Origin: an uncultured SAR324 cluster bacterium
GTDB taxonomy: Bacteria; SAR324; NAC60-12
DNA: 13,949 bases
Direction: 5' to 3'
Assembly: GCA_902562015.1 (NCBI GenBank)
Contig: CACERX010000035.1
Coordinates: forward strand, 1 to 13,949
Under the pieces are notes generated by a model. That model worked only from the letters and a program-made list of their open reading frames with translations, made no database searches and was not told the DNA's origin. Numbering within the stretch: position 1 is the first letter of the stretch; each line of letters starts with the position of its first letter. The position numbers were made by a program, and so were the translations under genes. Of the stretch, positions 7,704 to 13,949 are shown piece by piece.

Positions 7704-8840
7704 ATGAGAATTGCGATAGTCAATCTGACTGCAGGTGGTTTTAGTGGAGGTTATCATAAATACCTTCAAAACATAATACCTCGTATAAGCCAAAATCCAA
7801 AAGTTGAATCCTTGTTGATCGCATCTTCATTTATGATAAATAGAAACAAAATGTATTGGAATTCGGAAAATATTACTACGATTTCTTGTAAACAATACCG
7901 ATTTATTAATTTCAGTGTAGATAAGGACTTGATTAAGGAATTAGATAAATTTAGCCCAAATGTTGTGTATGTTCCAACTGAGCGTTATTTTAGATATGAA
8001 AAGGTCCCAATTGTAAACATGATACAAAATATGGAGCCATTTGTGAGAAAAATTATTAAAAACAACTCAATTATTGAAAGTACAAAAAATTATATTAAAG
8101 CATTTGATGGTAAAAAAGGTATTAAAAGTTCTTCACATATAATTGCAATTTCTAAATTTGTGCGAGAATATTTAATTAATAGTTGTGAAATATCACCTAA
8201 TCAAATTGGCCTCGTTTATCATGGTGTGAATCCAATAGAAACTAAAATATCCAGTAAGCCTAAAGACTTCCCCAAAAATATTAAATTTTTGTTCACTGCA
8301 GGATCTATAAGACCAGCTAGAGGATTGGAAGATTTATTTCAGGCTTTAGTTTATTTATCTAAAAGTGGTCACGGTGTCCCTCATGTTGTTATTGCTGGTG
8401 AAACTATTACCAGTATGAAAGCATACAAAGCCAGTTTAATAAAATTTTTAACAGACAACAAAATTAAAGATAAAATCAATTGGGTAGGAAATTTAAGTGA
8501 AAATGAAATGACCTGGTGCTTTAAAAATTGTGTTGCATTTATTATGACTAGTCGTGTAGAAGCTTGTCCCTTCATTGCATTAGAGGCATTAAACAATCAT
8601 TGCATTAGCATTTCATCAGATAGCCCACCTATGCCAGAAATATTTGGAGAGGGAGCTATATATTATAGAACTGGGAGTGGAGAAAACCTTGCAGAAGCAA
8701 TTAAATATTTACACCAAAATAAAAGAGCACGACTAATAAACAGTTCATCAGAAATAATAAAAAAACAATTAAAAAAATTTTCGTGGGATATTTGCGCAAC
8801 AAGAACATTAAACGAATTGCAAAAAGCGTTAAATCATTAA
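7704..8840 (+). CDS. Family 4 (GT-B) glycosyltransferase
   Basis: This 378-aa protein has a two-domain GT-B layout. The N-terminus MRIAIVNLTAGGFSGGYHKY includes the glycine loop. The linker leads to the C-terminal Rossmann domain that starts near NIKFLFTAGSIRPARGLEDL, a GT4 hallmark in which the sugar-nucleotide site begins. The EX7E motif is intact as Glu286-x7-Glu294 (SRVEACPFIALEALNN). It is followed by SDSPPMPEIFGEGAIYY, the usual donor-binding and closing segment. These features support a retaining glycosyltransferase acting at the cytoplasmic face on the growing lipid-linked unit. It starts 47 bases after the polymerase stop, probably in the same transcript. Donor and acceptor are not deducible. 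Confidence 0.92.
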   Translation: MRIAIVNLTAGGFSGGYHKYLQNIIPRISQNPKVESLLIASSFMINRNKMYWNSENITTISCKQYRFINFSVDKDLIKELDKFSPNVVYVPTERYFRYEKVPIVNMIQNMEPFVRKIIKNNSIIESTKNYIKAFDGKKGIKSSSHIIAISKFVREYLINSCEISPNQIGLVYHGVNPIETKISSKPKDFPKNIKFLFTAGSIRPARGLEDLFQALVYLSKSGHGVPHVVIAGETITSMKAYKASLIKFLTDNKIKDKINWVGNLSENEMTWCFKNCVAFIMTSRVEACPFIALEALNNHCISISSDSPPMPEIFGEGAIYYRTGSGENLAEAIKYLHQNKRARLINSSSEIIKKQLKKFSWDICATRTLNELQKALNH

Positions 8841-8869
8841 TTTATTATTTCTGATCAAATAAGAATATA

Positions 8870-8964
8870 ATTTGAAAAAAGCGAATTAATTAAAAAATTC
8901 AAAGTTTATATTTAAAAAAAGATCCTATTTCTAAGACAATAATATATTACAATCTTAAAATAAT
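8870..8964 (+). pseudogene. Possible small relic of a WbuB-like gene
   Basis: The 144-base gap before the epimerase gene carries a 19-base exact copy (8912-8930) of a stretch inside the WbuB-like gene (11935-11953). Flanks also resemble it: a TTGAAAAAA-plus-ATTA segment at 8872-8888 matches 11885-11901, and a TACA-TCTTA segment downstream matches after small gaps. Spacing between the shared blocks differs by about 10 bases and there is no open frame, so any homologous piece has decayed. Low sequence complexity makes this tentative. Confidence 0.25.
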
Positions 8965-8973
8965 TTATAGTTA

Positions 8974-8977
8974 GAGG
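8974..8977 (+). promoter_or_regulatory. Shine-Dalgarno GAGG deciding the GTG start of the epimerase
   Basis: GAGG lies seven bases upstream of the GTG at 8985, a good spacing for ribosome binding. It is the clearest such site in the window and supports GTG rather than any internal start for the 2-epimerase gene. Confidence 0.55.
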
Positions 8978-8984
8978 CATTTAA

Positions 8985-10133
8985 GTGACTTTAAAGGTGA
9001 TGACAATTGTTGGGACTCGTCCTGAATTAATTAAGCTGAGCAGGGTAATAAATGAGCTAAAGGTTCACACTAATCATATTCTTGTACATACAGGCCAAAA
9101 TTACGATTATGAATTAAATAAGATTTTTTTTGAGGAACTAGGAATAAGTAAGCCAAATTATTTTCTTAATGCCGCAGGTAAATCCGCAGCAGAGACCATA
9201 GGAAATATTATTACTAAAATAGACGATGTTTTGCTGAAAGAAAAACCAGATGCTGTCTTAATTTATGGTGATACAAATAGTTGTTTATCAGTAATATCAG
9301 TAAAGAAACGCAAAATTCCTGTTTTTCATATGGAAGCTGGGAATCGTTGTTTTGATTTAAGAGTTCCTGAGGAGATCAATCGAAAAATTATTGATCATGC
9401 AAGTGACATCAATTTGACAATTACTGAGCACGCTCGAAGATATTTGATATCTGAAGGAATAAGACCTGAAACTATAATAAAAACTGGTTCATCGATGAAG
9501 GAAGTCCTGAGTTTTCATGAAGATGCGATTAATTCTTCAAATGTTTTGACCAGACTCAGTCTTTCTAAAAACAGTTATTTTTTAGTAAGTGCGCACAGAG
9601 AAGAAAATATAGATTCTGATGAAAATTTTCAGGCATTACTTGATTCACTAAATGGTATTACAGAAAAATATCAAAAAAAAGTTATAGTTTCAACACACCC
9701 TAGGACTGAGGAGAGACTAAAATCAGTTAACAAGAAACATTTAAGTAGTGAAATAAAGTTCATGAAGCCACTTGGATTCTTTGATTATATAAAACTTCAA
9801 TTGAATGCTTTTTGTGTAGTGTCAGATAGCGGAACGATAACTGAGGAGAGTTCTTTACTTAATTTCCCCGCAGTGACTATACGTAAAGCTCATGAAAGAC
9901 CTGAAGGAATGGATGAAGGGACACTGATAATGTGTGGTCTATCAAAAGACCACGTATTGAAATCAATTGAAGTAGTACGTGCCCAGTATGAAAAAAAAGA
10001 TGTTTTGATGAAAATAGTTACTGATTATAACGTTAGTAACGTATCTATTAAAGTACTTAGAATTATTATGAGTTACACAGAATACATCAATCGAACAGTT
10101 TGGTATAAATTTGAATCAAAAAAGAAAAACTAA
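8985..10133 (+). CDS. fnlC: UDP-HexNAc 2-epimerase of the L-sugar branch (FnlC/WbjD/CapG type)
   Basis: This 382-aa protein is a non-hydrolysing UDP-GlcNAc 2-epimerase family member. It shows GTRPELIKLSRVI at the N-terminus, HTGQNYDYELN, YFLNAAG, GDTNSCLSVI (Asp96), FHMEAGNRCFDLRVPEE (Glu117 and Glu130), a SAHREEN loop (His204) and SDSGTITEESS. The YDYELN, FLNAAG and GNRCFD variants are those I recall for FnlC/WbjD/CapG, which epimerise C2 of a UDP-2-acetamido-2,6-dideoxy-L-hexose, rather than for WecB. Catalytic acid/base positions are all present. Start is GTG with a good Shine-Dalgarno. It overlaps the next gene by 23 bases. Product is probably UDP-L-FucNAc or UDP-L-QuiNAc, depending on the reductase next door. 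Confidence 0.9.
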   Translation: MTLKVMTIVGTRPELIKLSRVINELKVHTNHILVHTGQNYDYELNKIFFEELGISKPNYFLNAAGKSAAETIGNIITKIDDVLLKEKPDAVLIYGDTNSCLSVISVKKRKIPVFHMEAGNRCFDLRVPEEINRKIIDHASDINLTITEHARRYLISEGIRPETIIKTGSSMKEVLSFHEDAINSSNVLTRLSLSKNSYFLVSAHREENIDSDENFQALLDSLNGITEKYQKKVIVSTHPRTEERLKSVNKKHLSSEIKFMKPLGFFDYIKLQLNAFCVVSDSGTITEESSLLNFPAVTIRKAHERPEGMDEGTLIMCGLSKDHVLKSIEVVRAQYEKKDVLMKIVTDYNVSNVSIKVLRIIMSYTEYINRTVWYKFESKKKN

Positions 10134-10995
10134 AAAAATCCTCGTATTTGGATCTTCAGGAATGCTAGGGCATATTATTTGTCTATTCTTGATGAAGTTG
10201 AACAAATTTGAAATTTTCACTACATCAAAACAATTTAAAACTTTTAAAAATACTAGATTTTTGGATGTTAGAGATCTAAATAAAGTAGAAAAATTTTTGT
10301 ATGAAATAAGTCCTGATATAGTGATCAATTGTGCGGGCTTGCTAATATCTGAGTCTAAAAGATATATAGAAGATTCTATTATTATCAATAGTTTATTCCC
10401 AAATGTGTTATCACGTTTAGGCAACGAACTTGATTTTAAGTTAGTTCATATTAGCACAGATTGCGTTTTTTCTGGAAAAAGAGGTGATTATACTGAAGAA
10501 GATATTTGTGATGGTGATACTGCTTACGCAAGGACAAAAATTCTTGGTGAAATTTTACATGAAAGACATTTGACTATTAGGACTTCAATAATAGGACCAG
10601 AGTTAAATCCAAATGGTTCAGGATTGTTGAATTGGTTCCTACATCAGAACGGTGAGATAAGTGGGTTTAATAACGTACATTGGACTGGTATGACGACTTT
10701 AGAGCTAGCAATTTGTATTGAGGAATTAATTAGACAAGATCTAACTGGACTATATAATCTTGTGCCGGAAGAAAAAATTTCAAAATTTAAATTACTATGT
10801 TTATTTAAGGAGGTTTGGGGAAAGAATAATATTCGTATCAATCCAGTTAATTTCCCAAGGTTTGATAAAAGCCTTTGCAGCAAGAAAATAGATAATAAAT
10901 GTGTTAAAAAAAGCTACAAAGACATGCTCTTTGAGCTATATGAGTGGATAGGAACTAACAAAGCTCTTTATCCTCACTATTTTAATAAAACATAA
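10111..10995 (+). CDS. RmlD-like 4-keto sugar-nucleotide reductase
   Basis: This 294-aa extended SDR belongs to the dTDP-4-dehydrorhamnose reductase-like family. The dinucleotide loop is KILVFGSSGMLGH (Gly14, Gly17, Gly20). HISTDCVFSGKRGDY is the RmlD-type strand, and the catalytic pair is Tyr139-x3-Lys143 (YARTK). The start is a TTG that overlaps the epimerase by 23 bases; no ATG precedes the glycine loop, so TTG or an unusual codon must be used. FnlB/WbjC/CapF reductases of the L-FucNAc route are about 370 aa with a C-terminal cupin, which this protein lacks. Its size and RmlD character resemble the reductases reported for UDP-L-RhaNAc to UDP-L-QuiNAc (QnlB/WbvR type). With the 2-epimerase before it and WbuB after it, L-QuiNAc or L-RhaNAc is a reasonable inference. 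Confidence 0.8.
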   Translation: MNQKRKTKKILVFGSSGMLGHIICLFLMKLNKFEIFTTSKQFKTFKNTRFLDVRDLNKVEKFLYEISPDIVINCAGLLISESKRYIEDSIIINSLFPNVLSRLGNELDFKLVHISTDCVFSGKRGDYTEEDICDGDTAYARTKILGEILHERHLTIRTSIIGPELNPNGSGLLNWFLHQNGEISGFNNVHWTGMTTLELAICIEELIRQDLTGLYNLVPEEKISKFKLLCLFKEVWGKNNIRINPVNFPRFDKSLCSKKIDNKCVKKSYKDMLFELYEWIGTNKALYPHYFNKT

Positions 10996-11010
10996 CTTAA
11001 TTTATTTTTT

Positions 11011-12249
11011 TTGAAAATTCTAATTATAACACAGTATTTCTGGCCTGAAACTTTTAGAGTTAATGATTTGGCTGTTTCTTTAGCAAATCGTGGTAATCAA
11101 GTAACAGTTTTAACTGGCACCCCTAATTACCCAGAAGGAAAATTCTTTGAAGGATATGGTTGGTTTAAAAGATTTAGAGAAAGCTTTCAAGGGGTGGATG
11201 TCATAAGGGTACCACAATTGCCCAGAGGAAATTCTGGGAAATTTCGTTTGATTCTAAATTACTTATCCTACTTGGTGAGTGCAGGTATTTTCGGGCCTAT
11301 AGTTATTCGAAAGCCAATAGATTTGATATTTGTGTTTCAGCTTTCGCCTATTACAATGGCTCTTCCTGCAATTCTAATAAAGAAAATTAAGAATGTTCCA
11401 TTATTTTTATGGGTGCAAGATTTGTGGCCAGAATCATTATCTGCAGTTGGAGCATATAGTCCAACCAGTAAAGTATTTTTGTTTGTAAACGAATTGGTTA
11501 GATTCGTTTACTCCAATAGTGATCGTATCCTTATTCAGTCAAATGCTTTTGAATCTTATATAAAAAAATATGTAGGGGATAAAAAGAATATCCATTATTT
11601 GCCAAATTCAGCGGAAAAATTATACGAACCAATCTTAAATAATAAAAGGAATATGGAAAATTGCAGTTTCCTAAAAGGGTTCATTATATTGTTTGCTGGT
11701 AATATAGGAGTTGCTCAAGATTTTGATACAATTATAAAAACAGTTTCAATCGTAAAAGATCAAAAAAAATATCTTGATATTCAGTGGGTGATTCTAGGTG
11801 ACGGGCGTGAAAAAAATAGAATTGAACAAAATATAAAAAAATTAGGACTAACTAATGTAGTTCATTTTCTTGGGAAACAACCTATTGAAAAAATGCCATT
11901 ATATTTTTCTTATGCCGATGTTCTGCTTGTTACATTAAAAAAAGATCCTATTTTTGCTATAACAATACCTTCTAAAATACAGTCTTATTTGGCATGTGCA
12001 AAACCGATTATCGCTGCTTTGGAGGGGGAAGGAGCAAGAATAATAAGTGAATCAGGAGCCGGATTATCTTGCAAATCTGAAGATCCAAATGCACTTGCAG
12101 CAACTGTATTTGAGATGTATAATATGTCGCTTGAAAAACGCCAAAAAATGGGAAAGGCTGGCAGAAATTATTTCTTAGATAATTTCGAAAATGATATGCT
12201 CGTGTCGCGACTTGAAAATTGGATGAAGGAAGAAATTAATGACACATGA
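11011..12249 (+). CDS. wbuB: WbuB-like GT4 glycosyltransferase (L-HexNAc transferase)
   Basis: This 412-aa protein has the WbuB signature at its N-terminus: ITQYFWPETFRVNDLA, TVLTGTPNYPEGKFFEGYG and RVPQLPRGN. These are followed by LNYLSYLVSAG, LFLWVQDLWPESL and the C-terminal donor domain (ILFAGNIGVAQDFDTI). The canonical EX7E is replaced by the IPSKIQSYLACAKPII segment (Pro320-Ser321-Lys322), as is usual in this subfamily, then EGEGARIISESGAG. WbuB proteins transfer L-FucNAc or related L-HexNAc residues. Its place right after the 2-epimerase and reductase fits that it uses their product. Start is TTG at 11011, 15 bases after the previous stop, with no clear Shine-Dalgarno. Confidence 0.88.
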   Translation: MKILIITQYFWPETFRVNDLAVSLANRGNQVTVLTGTPNYPEGKFFEGYGWFKRFRESFQGVDVIRVPQLPRGNSGKFRLILNYLSYLVSAGIFGPIVIRKPIDLIFVFQLSPITMALPAILIKKIKNVPLFLWVQDLWPESLSAVGAYSPTSKVFLFVNELVRFVYSNSDRILIQSNAFESYIKKYVGDKKNIHYLPNSAEKLYEPILNNKRNMENCSFLKGFIILFAGNIGVAQDFDTIIKTVSIVKDQKKYLDIQWVILGDGREKNRIEQNIKKLGLTNVVHFLGKQPIEKMPLYFSYADVLLVTLKKDPIFAITIPSKIQSYLACAKPIIAALEGEGARIISESGAGLSCKSEDPNALAATVFEMYNMSLEKRQKMGKAGRNYFLDNFENDMLVSRLENWMKEEINDT

Positions 12250-12271
12250 ACATTAATGAATTTTATGAATT

Positions 12272-12847
12272 ATGTCATACATTGAATTGAAACGTTATTT
12301 CGATATTTTGGTTTGTATTTTTTTATTTATGTTACTTGCTGTGCCCATGTTATTGATTTTAATTGCAGTCTGTGTGACATCTATAGGGCCTTCACTTTAT
12401 TGGTCTGATCGTATTGGTAAAGAAAATAAAATTTTTAAAATGCCTAAGTTTCGAACCATGCAGCTTGGCACACCGGATGTCGCTACTCATTTGATGACGA
12501 ATCCAGATGAATATTTAACTCCCATCGGAGGGTTCCTTCGCAGTACCAGTCTTGATGAACTTCCTCAACTATTTTCTATTCTGAAGGGAGATATGAGCTT
12601 TGTGGGACCTCGCCCTGCTCTGCATAATCAGTATGACTTAATTAGACTGAGAACTGAAAAAAATTTGGATCAACTGATGCCAGGATTGACAGGCTGGGCT
12701 CAGATGAATGGTAGGGATGAGTGCCCAATAGCTGAGAAGGTTGAACTAGATTTTGAGTATTTGCAGAGACGCTCAATCCGTTTTGATTTAAAGATTTTGA
12801 GTATGACATTTTTGAAGGTTATTAAAAGAGATAATATAGTGCATTGA
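12272..12847 (+). CDS. Small phosphoglycosyl transferase (PglC-type initiating sugar transferase)
   Basis: This 191-aa protein is the minimal catalytic form of the polyprenyl-phosphate sugar-1-phosphate transferase family. It has one re-entrant N-terminal hydrophobic helix (about 10-35), KFRTMQLG, the catalytic Asp95-Glu96 pair in SLDELPQL, the GDMSFVGPRPAL loop (106-117) and PGLTGWAQMNGRD. These match PglC-type monotopic enzymes that move a sugar phosphate from a UDP-sugar to undecaprenyl phosphate at the inner membrane, starting the repeat unit. The upstream multi-TM domain of WbaP/WcaJ is absent, as is normal for PglC. The start is ATG 12272; the WbuB stop lies 22 bases before. The downstream epimerase gene may make or modify its sugar donor. 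Confidence 0.92.
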   Translation: MSYIELKRYFDILVCIFLFMLLAVPMLLILIAVCVTSIGPSLYWSDRIGKENKIFKMPKFRTMQLGTPDVATHLMTNPDEYLTPIGGFLRSTSLDELPQLFSILKGDMSFVGPRPALHNQYDLIRLRTEKNLDQLMPGLTGWAQMNGRDECPIAEKVELDFEYLQRRSIRFDLKILSMTFLKVIKRDNIVH

Positions 12848-12908
12848 AAAAATATAAACGTTCTTGGGTTCATTAGTTTTTTACTCAGTTCGTCAATCTA
12901 CATTATAA

Positions 12909-13297
12909 ATAAGTACAAGTCTGGATCCCATTTCTTACCATGATGGACTGAGTCATCTAGAAACGCTTGAGTGGTATAAGGAAGTTTAAATTTTCACCTA
13001 TACCTCCATCTGTGAAAAATTGCTCCATATTCTACGTTAGAGATGGCCGTAGTTCTTCTTATTGCGTGTTCTGATCGAAGTCCTATGCTTGTAATTCTGG
13101 AAGATGCTGGATTCGATGCCAATCTTGATCAGCCACATTCAATTGCGTGGATCCTAAAACTACTTCTCCAAGGCAAACTTATACGTAAGATACTTTTTAG
13201 CAAAGCTTTTTTACTTTCTAAGGTACTTTCATGGGAAAGTTATGATCAAAAAACGGTTCCTTTCTTAAGCTTTGTACACAATCATCACATTTTATGA
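12909..13297 (+). pseudogene. C-terminal remnant of a GT4 glycosyltransferase (frameshift and stops)
   Basis: Two frames together rebuild the donor domain of a GT4 enzyme. Frame one (12909-13034) reads YHDGLSHLETLEWYKEV, a TAA stop (12987-12989), then IFTYTSICEKLLHIL. Frame two (from 13037) reads LEMAVVLLIACSDRSPM, LVILEDAGFDANLDQPHSI and a final region with VLSWESYDQKTV to a TGA at 13295-13297. Joined, this equals the usual order of GT4 proteins: YHG..L, E-W-Y-K, C-E-x7-E, A-C-S-D-R-x-P-M, D-A-G and S-W-E. The E-x7-E is kept across the shift between 13034 and 13037. No N-terminal domain remains. The final stop overlaps the next gene's ATG as ATGA, so the pair was once coupled. The intact 84-codon ORF at 13043 is only this tail, not a separate gene. 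Confidence 0.85.
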
Positions 13298-13949
13298 ATT
13301 CATTTCGTATTTGTATAACTGGCGGTTCTGGTTTCATTGGAACGACTGCAATGCAGTGGGCTATAGATCAATCATTTGAAGTCGTTAATTTTGATATACT
13401 CCCTCCAAAGATTCTTGGGCACCAACCATTTTGGAAGTACGTTGATATTAGGGAAAATGACCAATTCACCTCAGCGTTGGAAGCTTTTCGGCCAACTCAT
13501 ATTTGGCACTTAGCAGCAATGACCGGGATAGACATTCACGACATGTCATTCTTTGATGCAAACACCATTGGGGTAGAAAACCTGCTGAAAGCCGCGACAA
13601 TTCTTCCGAACTTAAAACGAATCCAGTTCACATCTAGTCTGCTTGTCTGCCGTAACGGATACTTACCACAGACGGACACCGAGTATTGCCCTCCCAATCT
13701 ATATGGAGAAAGCAAAGTCATTGGGGAGAAGAAGTTTCGCGAAAGTCAGCTTTCATGTGATTGGGTAATAGTTCGTCCGACCTCGATTTGGGGTCCATGG
13801 TTCGATCACTCCTACAAGAAGTTTTTCCAGTTATTGGATCGTGGTTGGTATGTACAACCCGGACGACAGCCAATCGTAAAGCCGCTGAGTTATGTGGGAA
13901 ATACCGTTCACATGATGCAGAAACTTCTACTTGATCATGGAACAGAAGT
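13294..13949 (+). CDS. NAD(P)-dependent epimerase/dehydratase, extended SDR (partial, runs off the window)
   Basis: The first 218 codons of this gene are present and it continues past the window. The start ATG overlaps the GT4 remnant's stop by four bases. The dinucleotide loop is ITGGSGFIG (8-16), VDIRE (about 50-54) marks the second strand, FTSSL (112-116) carries the Ser/Thr of the active site, and the catalytic pair is Tyr137-x3-Lys141 in YGESK, followed by IVRPTSIWGP. These identify an extended SDR of the UDP/dTDP-sugar epimerase/dehydratase type. It does not carry the FnlA-type pattern I would expect for the missing dehydratase. Substrate is unknown; making or reducing the sugar placed by the PglC-type enzyme is an inference from position. 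Its base composition is clearly less AT-rich than most genes upstream, hinting at a different origin or older, conserved locus flank. Confidence 0.87.
   Translation, partial: MNSFRICITGGSGFIGTTAMQWAIDQSFEVVNFDILPPKILGHQPFWKYVDIRENDQFTSALEAFRPTHIWHLAAMTGIDIHDMSFFDANTIGVENLLKAATILPNLKRIQFTSSLLVCRNGYLPQTDTEYCPPNLYGESKVIGEKKFRESQLSCDWVIVRPTSIWGPWFDHSYKKFFQLLDRGWYVQPGRQPIVKPLSYVGNTVHMMQKLLLDHGTE

Noticed and set aside
8841..8984. A TATAAT at about 8866 as a promoter for fnlC
   Set aside because: No acceptable -35 hexamer at the right distance; the hexamer alone is common in AT-rich gaps.
10116..10424. Minus-strand ORF of 102 codons inside the reductase gene
   Set aside because: It is wholly antisense to a gene with clear SDR motifs and shows no motif of its own. 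The other minus-strand ORFs (1169-1372, 2099-2323, 3931-4113, 8381-8596, 10644-10883, 13536-13721) are rejected for the same reason.
12246..12290. A 14-codon ORF (MNINEFYELCHTLN) overlapping the WbuB stop as ATGA
   Set aside because: Too short, no recognisable motif, and it overlaps the start of the PglC-type gene; most likely chance.
13043..13297. An 84-codon forward ORF with ATG start as an independent small gene
   Set aside because: Its translation matches the C-terminal end of GT4 glycosyltransferases, and the preceding part of the same domain lies just upstream in another frame with stops. It is the tail of a pseudogene.
13294..13949. The right-end SDR gene as the missing FnlA-type dehydratase
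   Set aside because: It carries generic extended-SDR motifs (GGSGFIG, YGESK) but not the pattern expected for FnlA/CapE, and it is separated from the cassette by the PglC gene and the GT4 relic.

Overview
This window is part of a surface polysaccharide (O-antigen/LPS, rfb-type) biosynthesis locus. All supported genes are on the + strand, closely packed, with several 4-base ATGA overlaps. Most of the DNA is very AT-rich, several starts are TTG or GTG, and only one start has a clear Shine-Dalgarno. With the gene content, this best fits a spirochaete such as Leptospira. That assignment is my inference; no marker gene in the window proves it.

Layout. (1) 1-1710: the tail of an unknown upstream gene, a membrane-anchored SGNH-hydrolase-like protein, and a 52-aa DUF5989-type membrane microprotein. 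(2) 1711-4622: the decayed end of a gene that may have been an iron-dependent alcohol dehydrogenase, a CDP-alcohol phosphatidyltransferase-like membrane protein, a SAM methyltransferase, and a translationally coupled APH-fold phosphotransferase. This block looks like a tailoring module. (3) 4775-7656: a family 2 glycosyltransferase, a decayed gene that began with an ATGA overlap, a candidate promoter, and a Wzy-type O-antigen polymerase. (4) 7704-12847: a GT4 glycosyltransferase, an FnlC-type UDP-HexNAc 2-epimerase, an RmlD-like 4-keto reductase, a WbuB-like GT4, and a small PglC-type phosphoglycosyl transferase that starts the repeat unit on undecaprenyl phosphate. (5) 12848-13949: the C-terminal remnant of another GT4 gene, ATGA-coupled to an extended-SDR epimerase/dehydratase that runs off the window. 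Base composition becomes clearly less AT-rich here.

How it works together. The PglC-type enzyme would load the first sugar phosphate on the lipid carrier. The 2-epimerase and reductase would make a UDP-2-acetamido-2,6-dideoxy-L-hexose, and WbuB would transfer it. The other glycosyltransferases would extend the unit and Wzy would polymerise it. The SGNH, CDP-alcohol transferase, methyltransferase and kinase-like proteins probably decorate the unit or primer. No Wzx flippase and no FnlA-type 4,6-dehydratase lies in the window.

The most notable signals are at least three decayed genes in the gaps, a CDP-alcohol transferase that lacks the last Asp of its signature, and an L-HexNAc cassette with a cupin-less reductase and no local dehydratase. 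I see no tRNA, rRNA, CRISPR array, insertion sequence or convincing rho-independent terminator.
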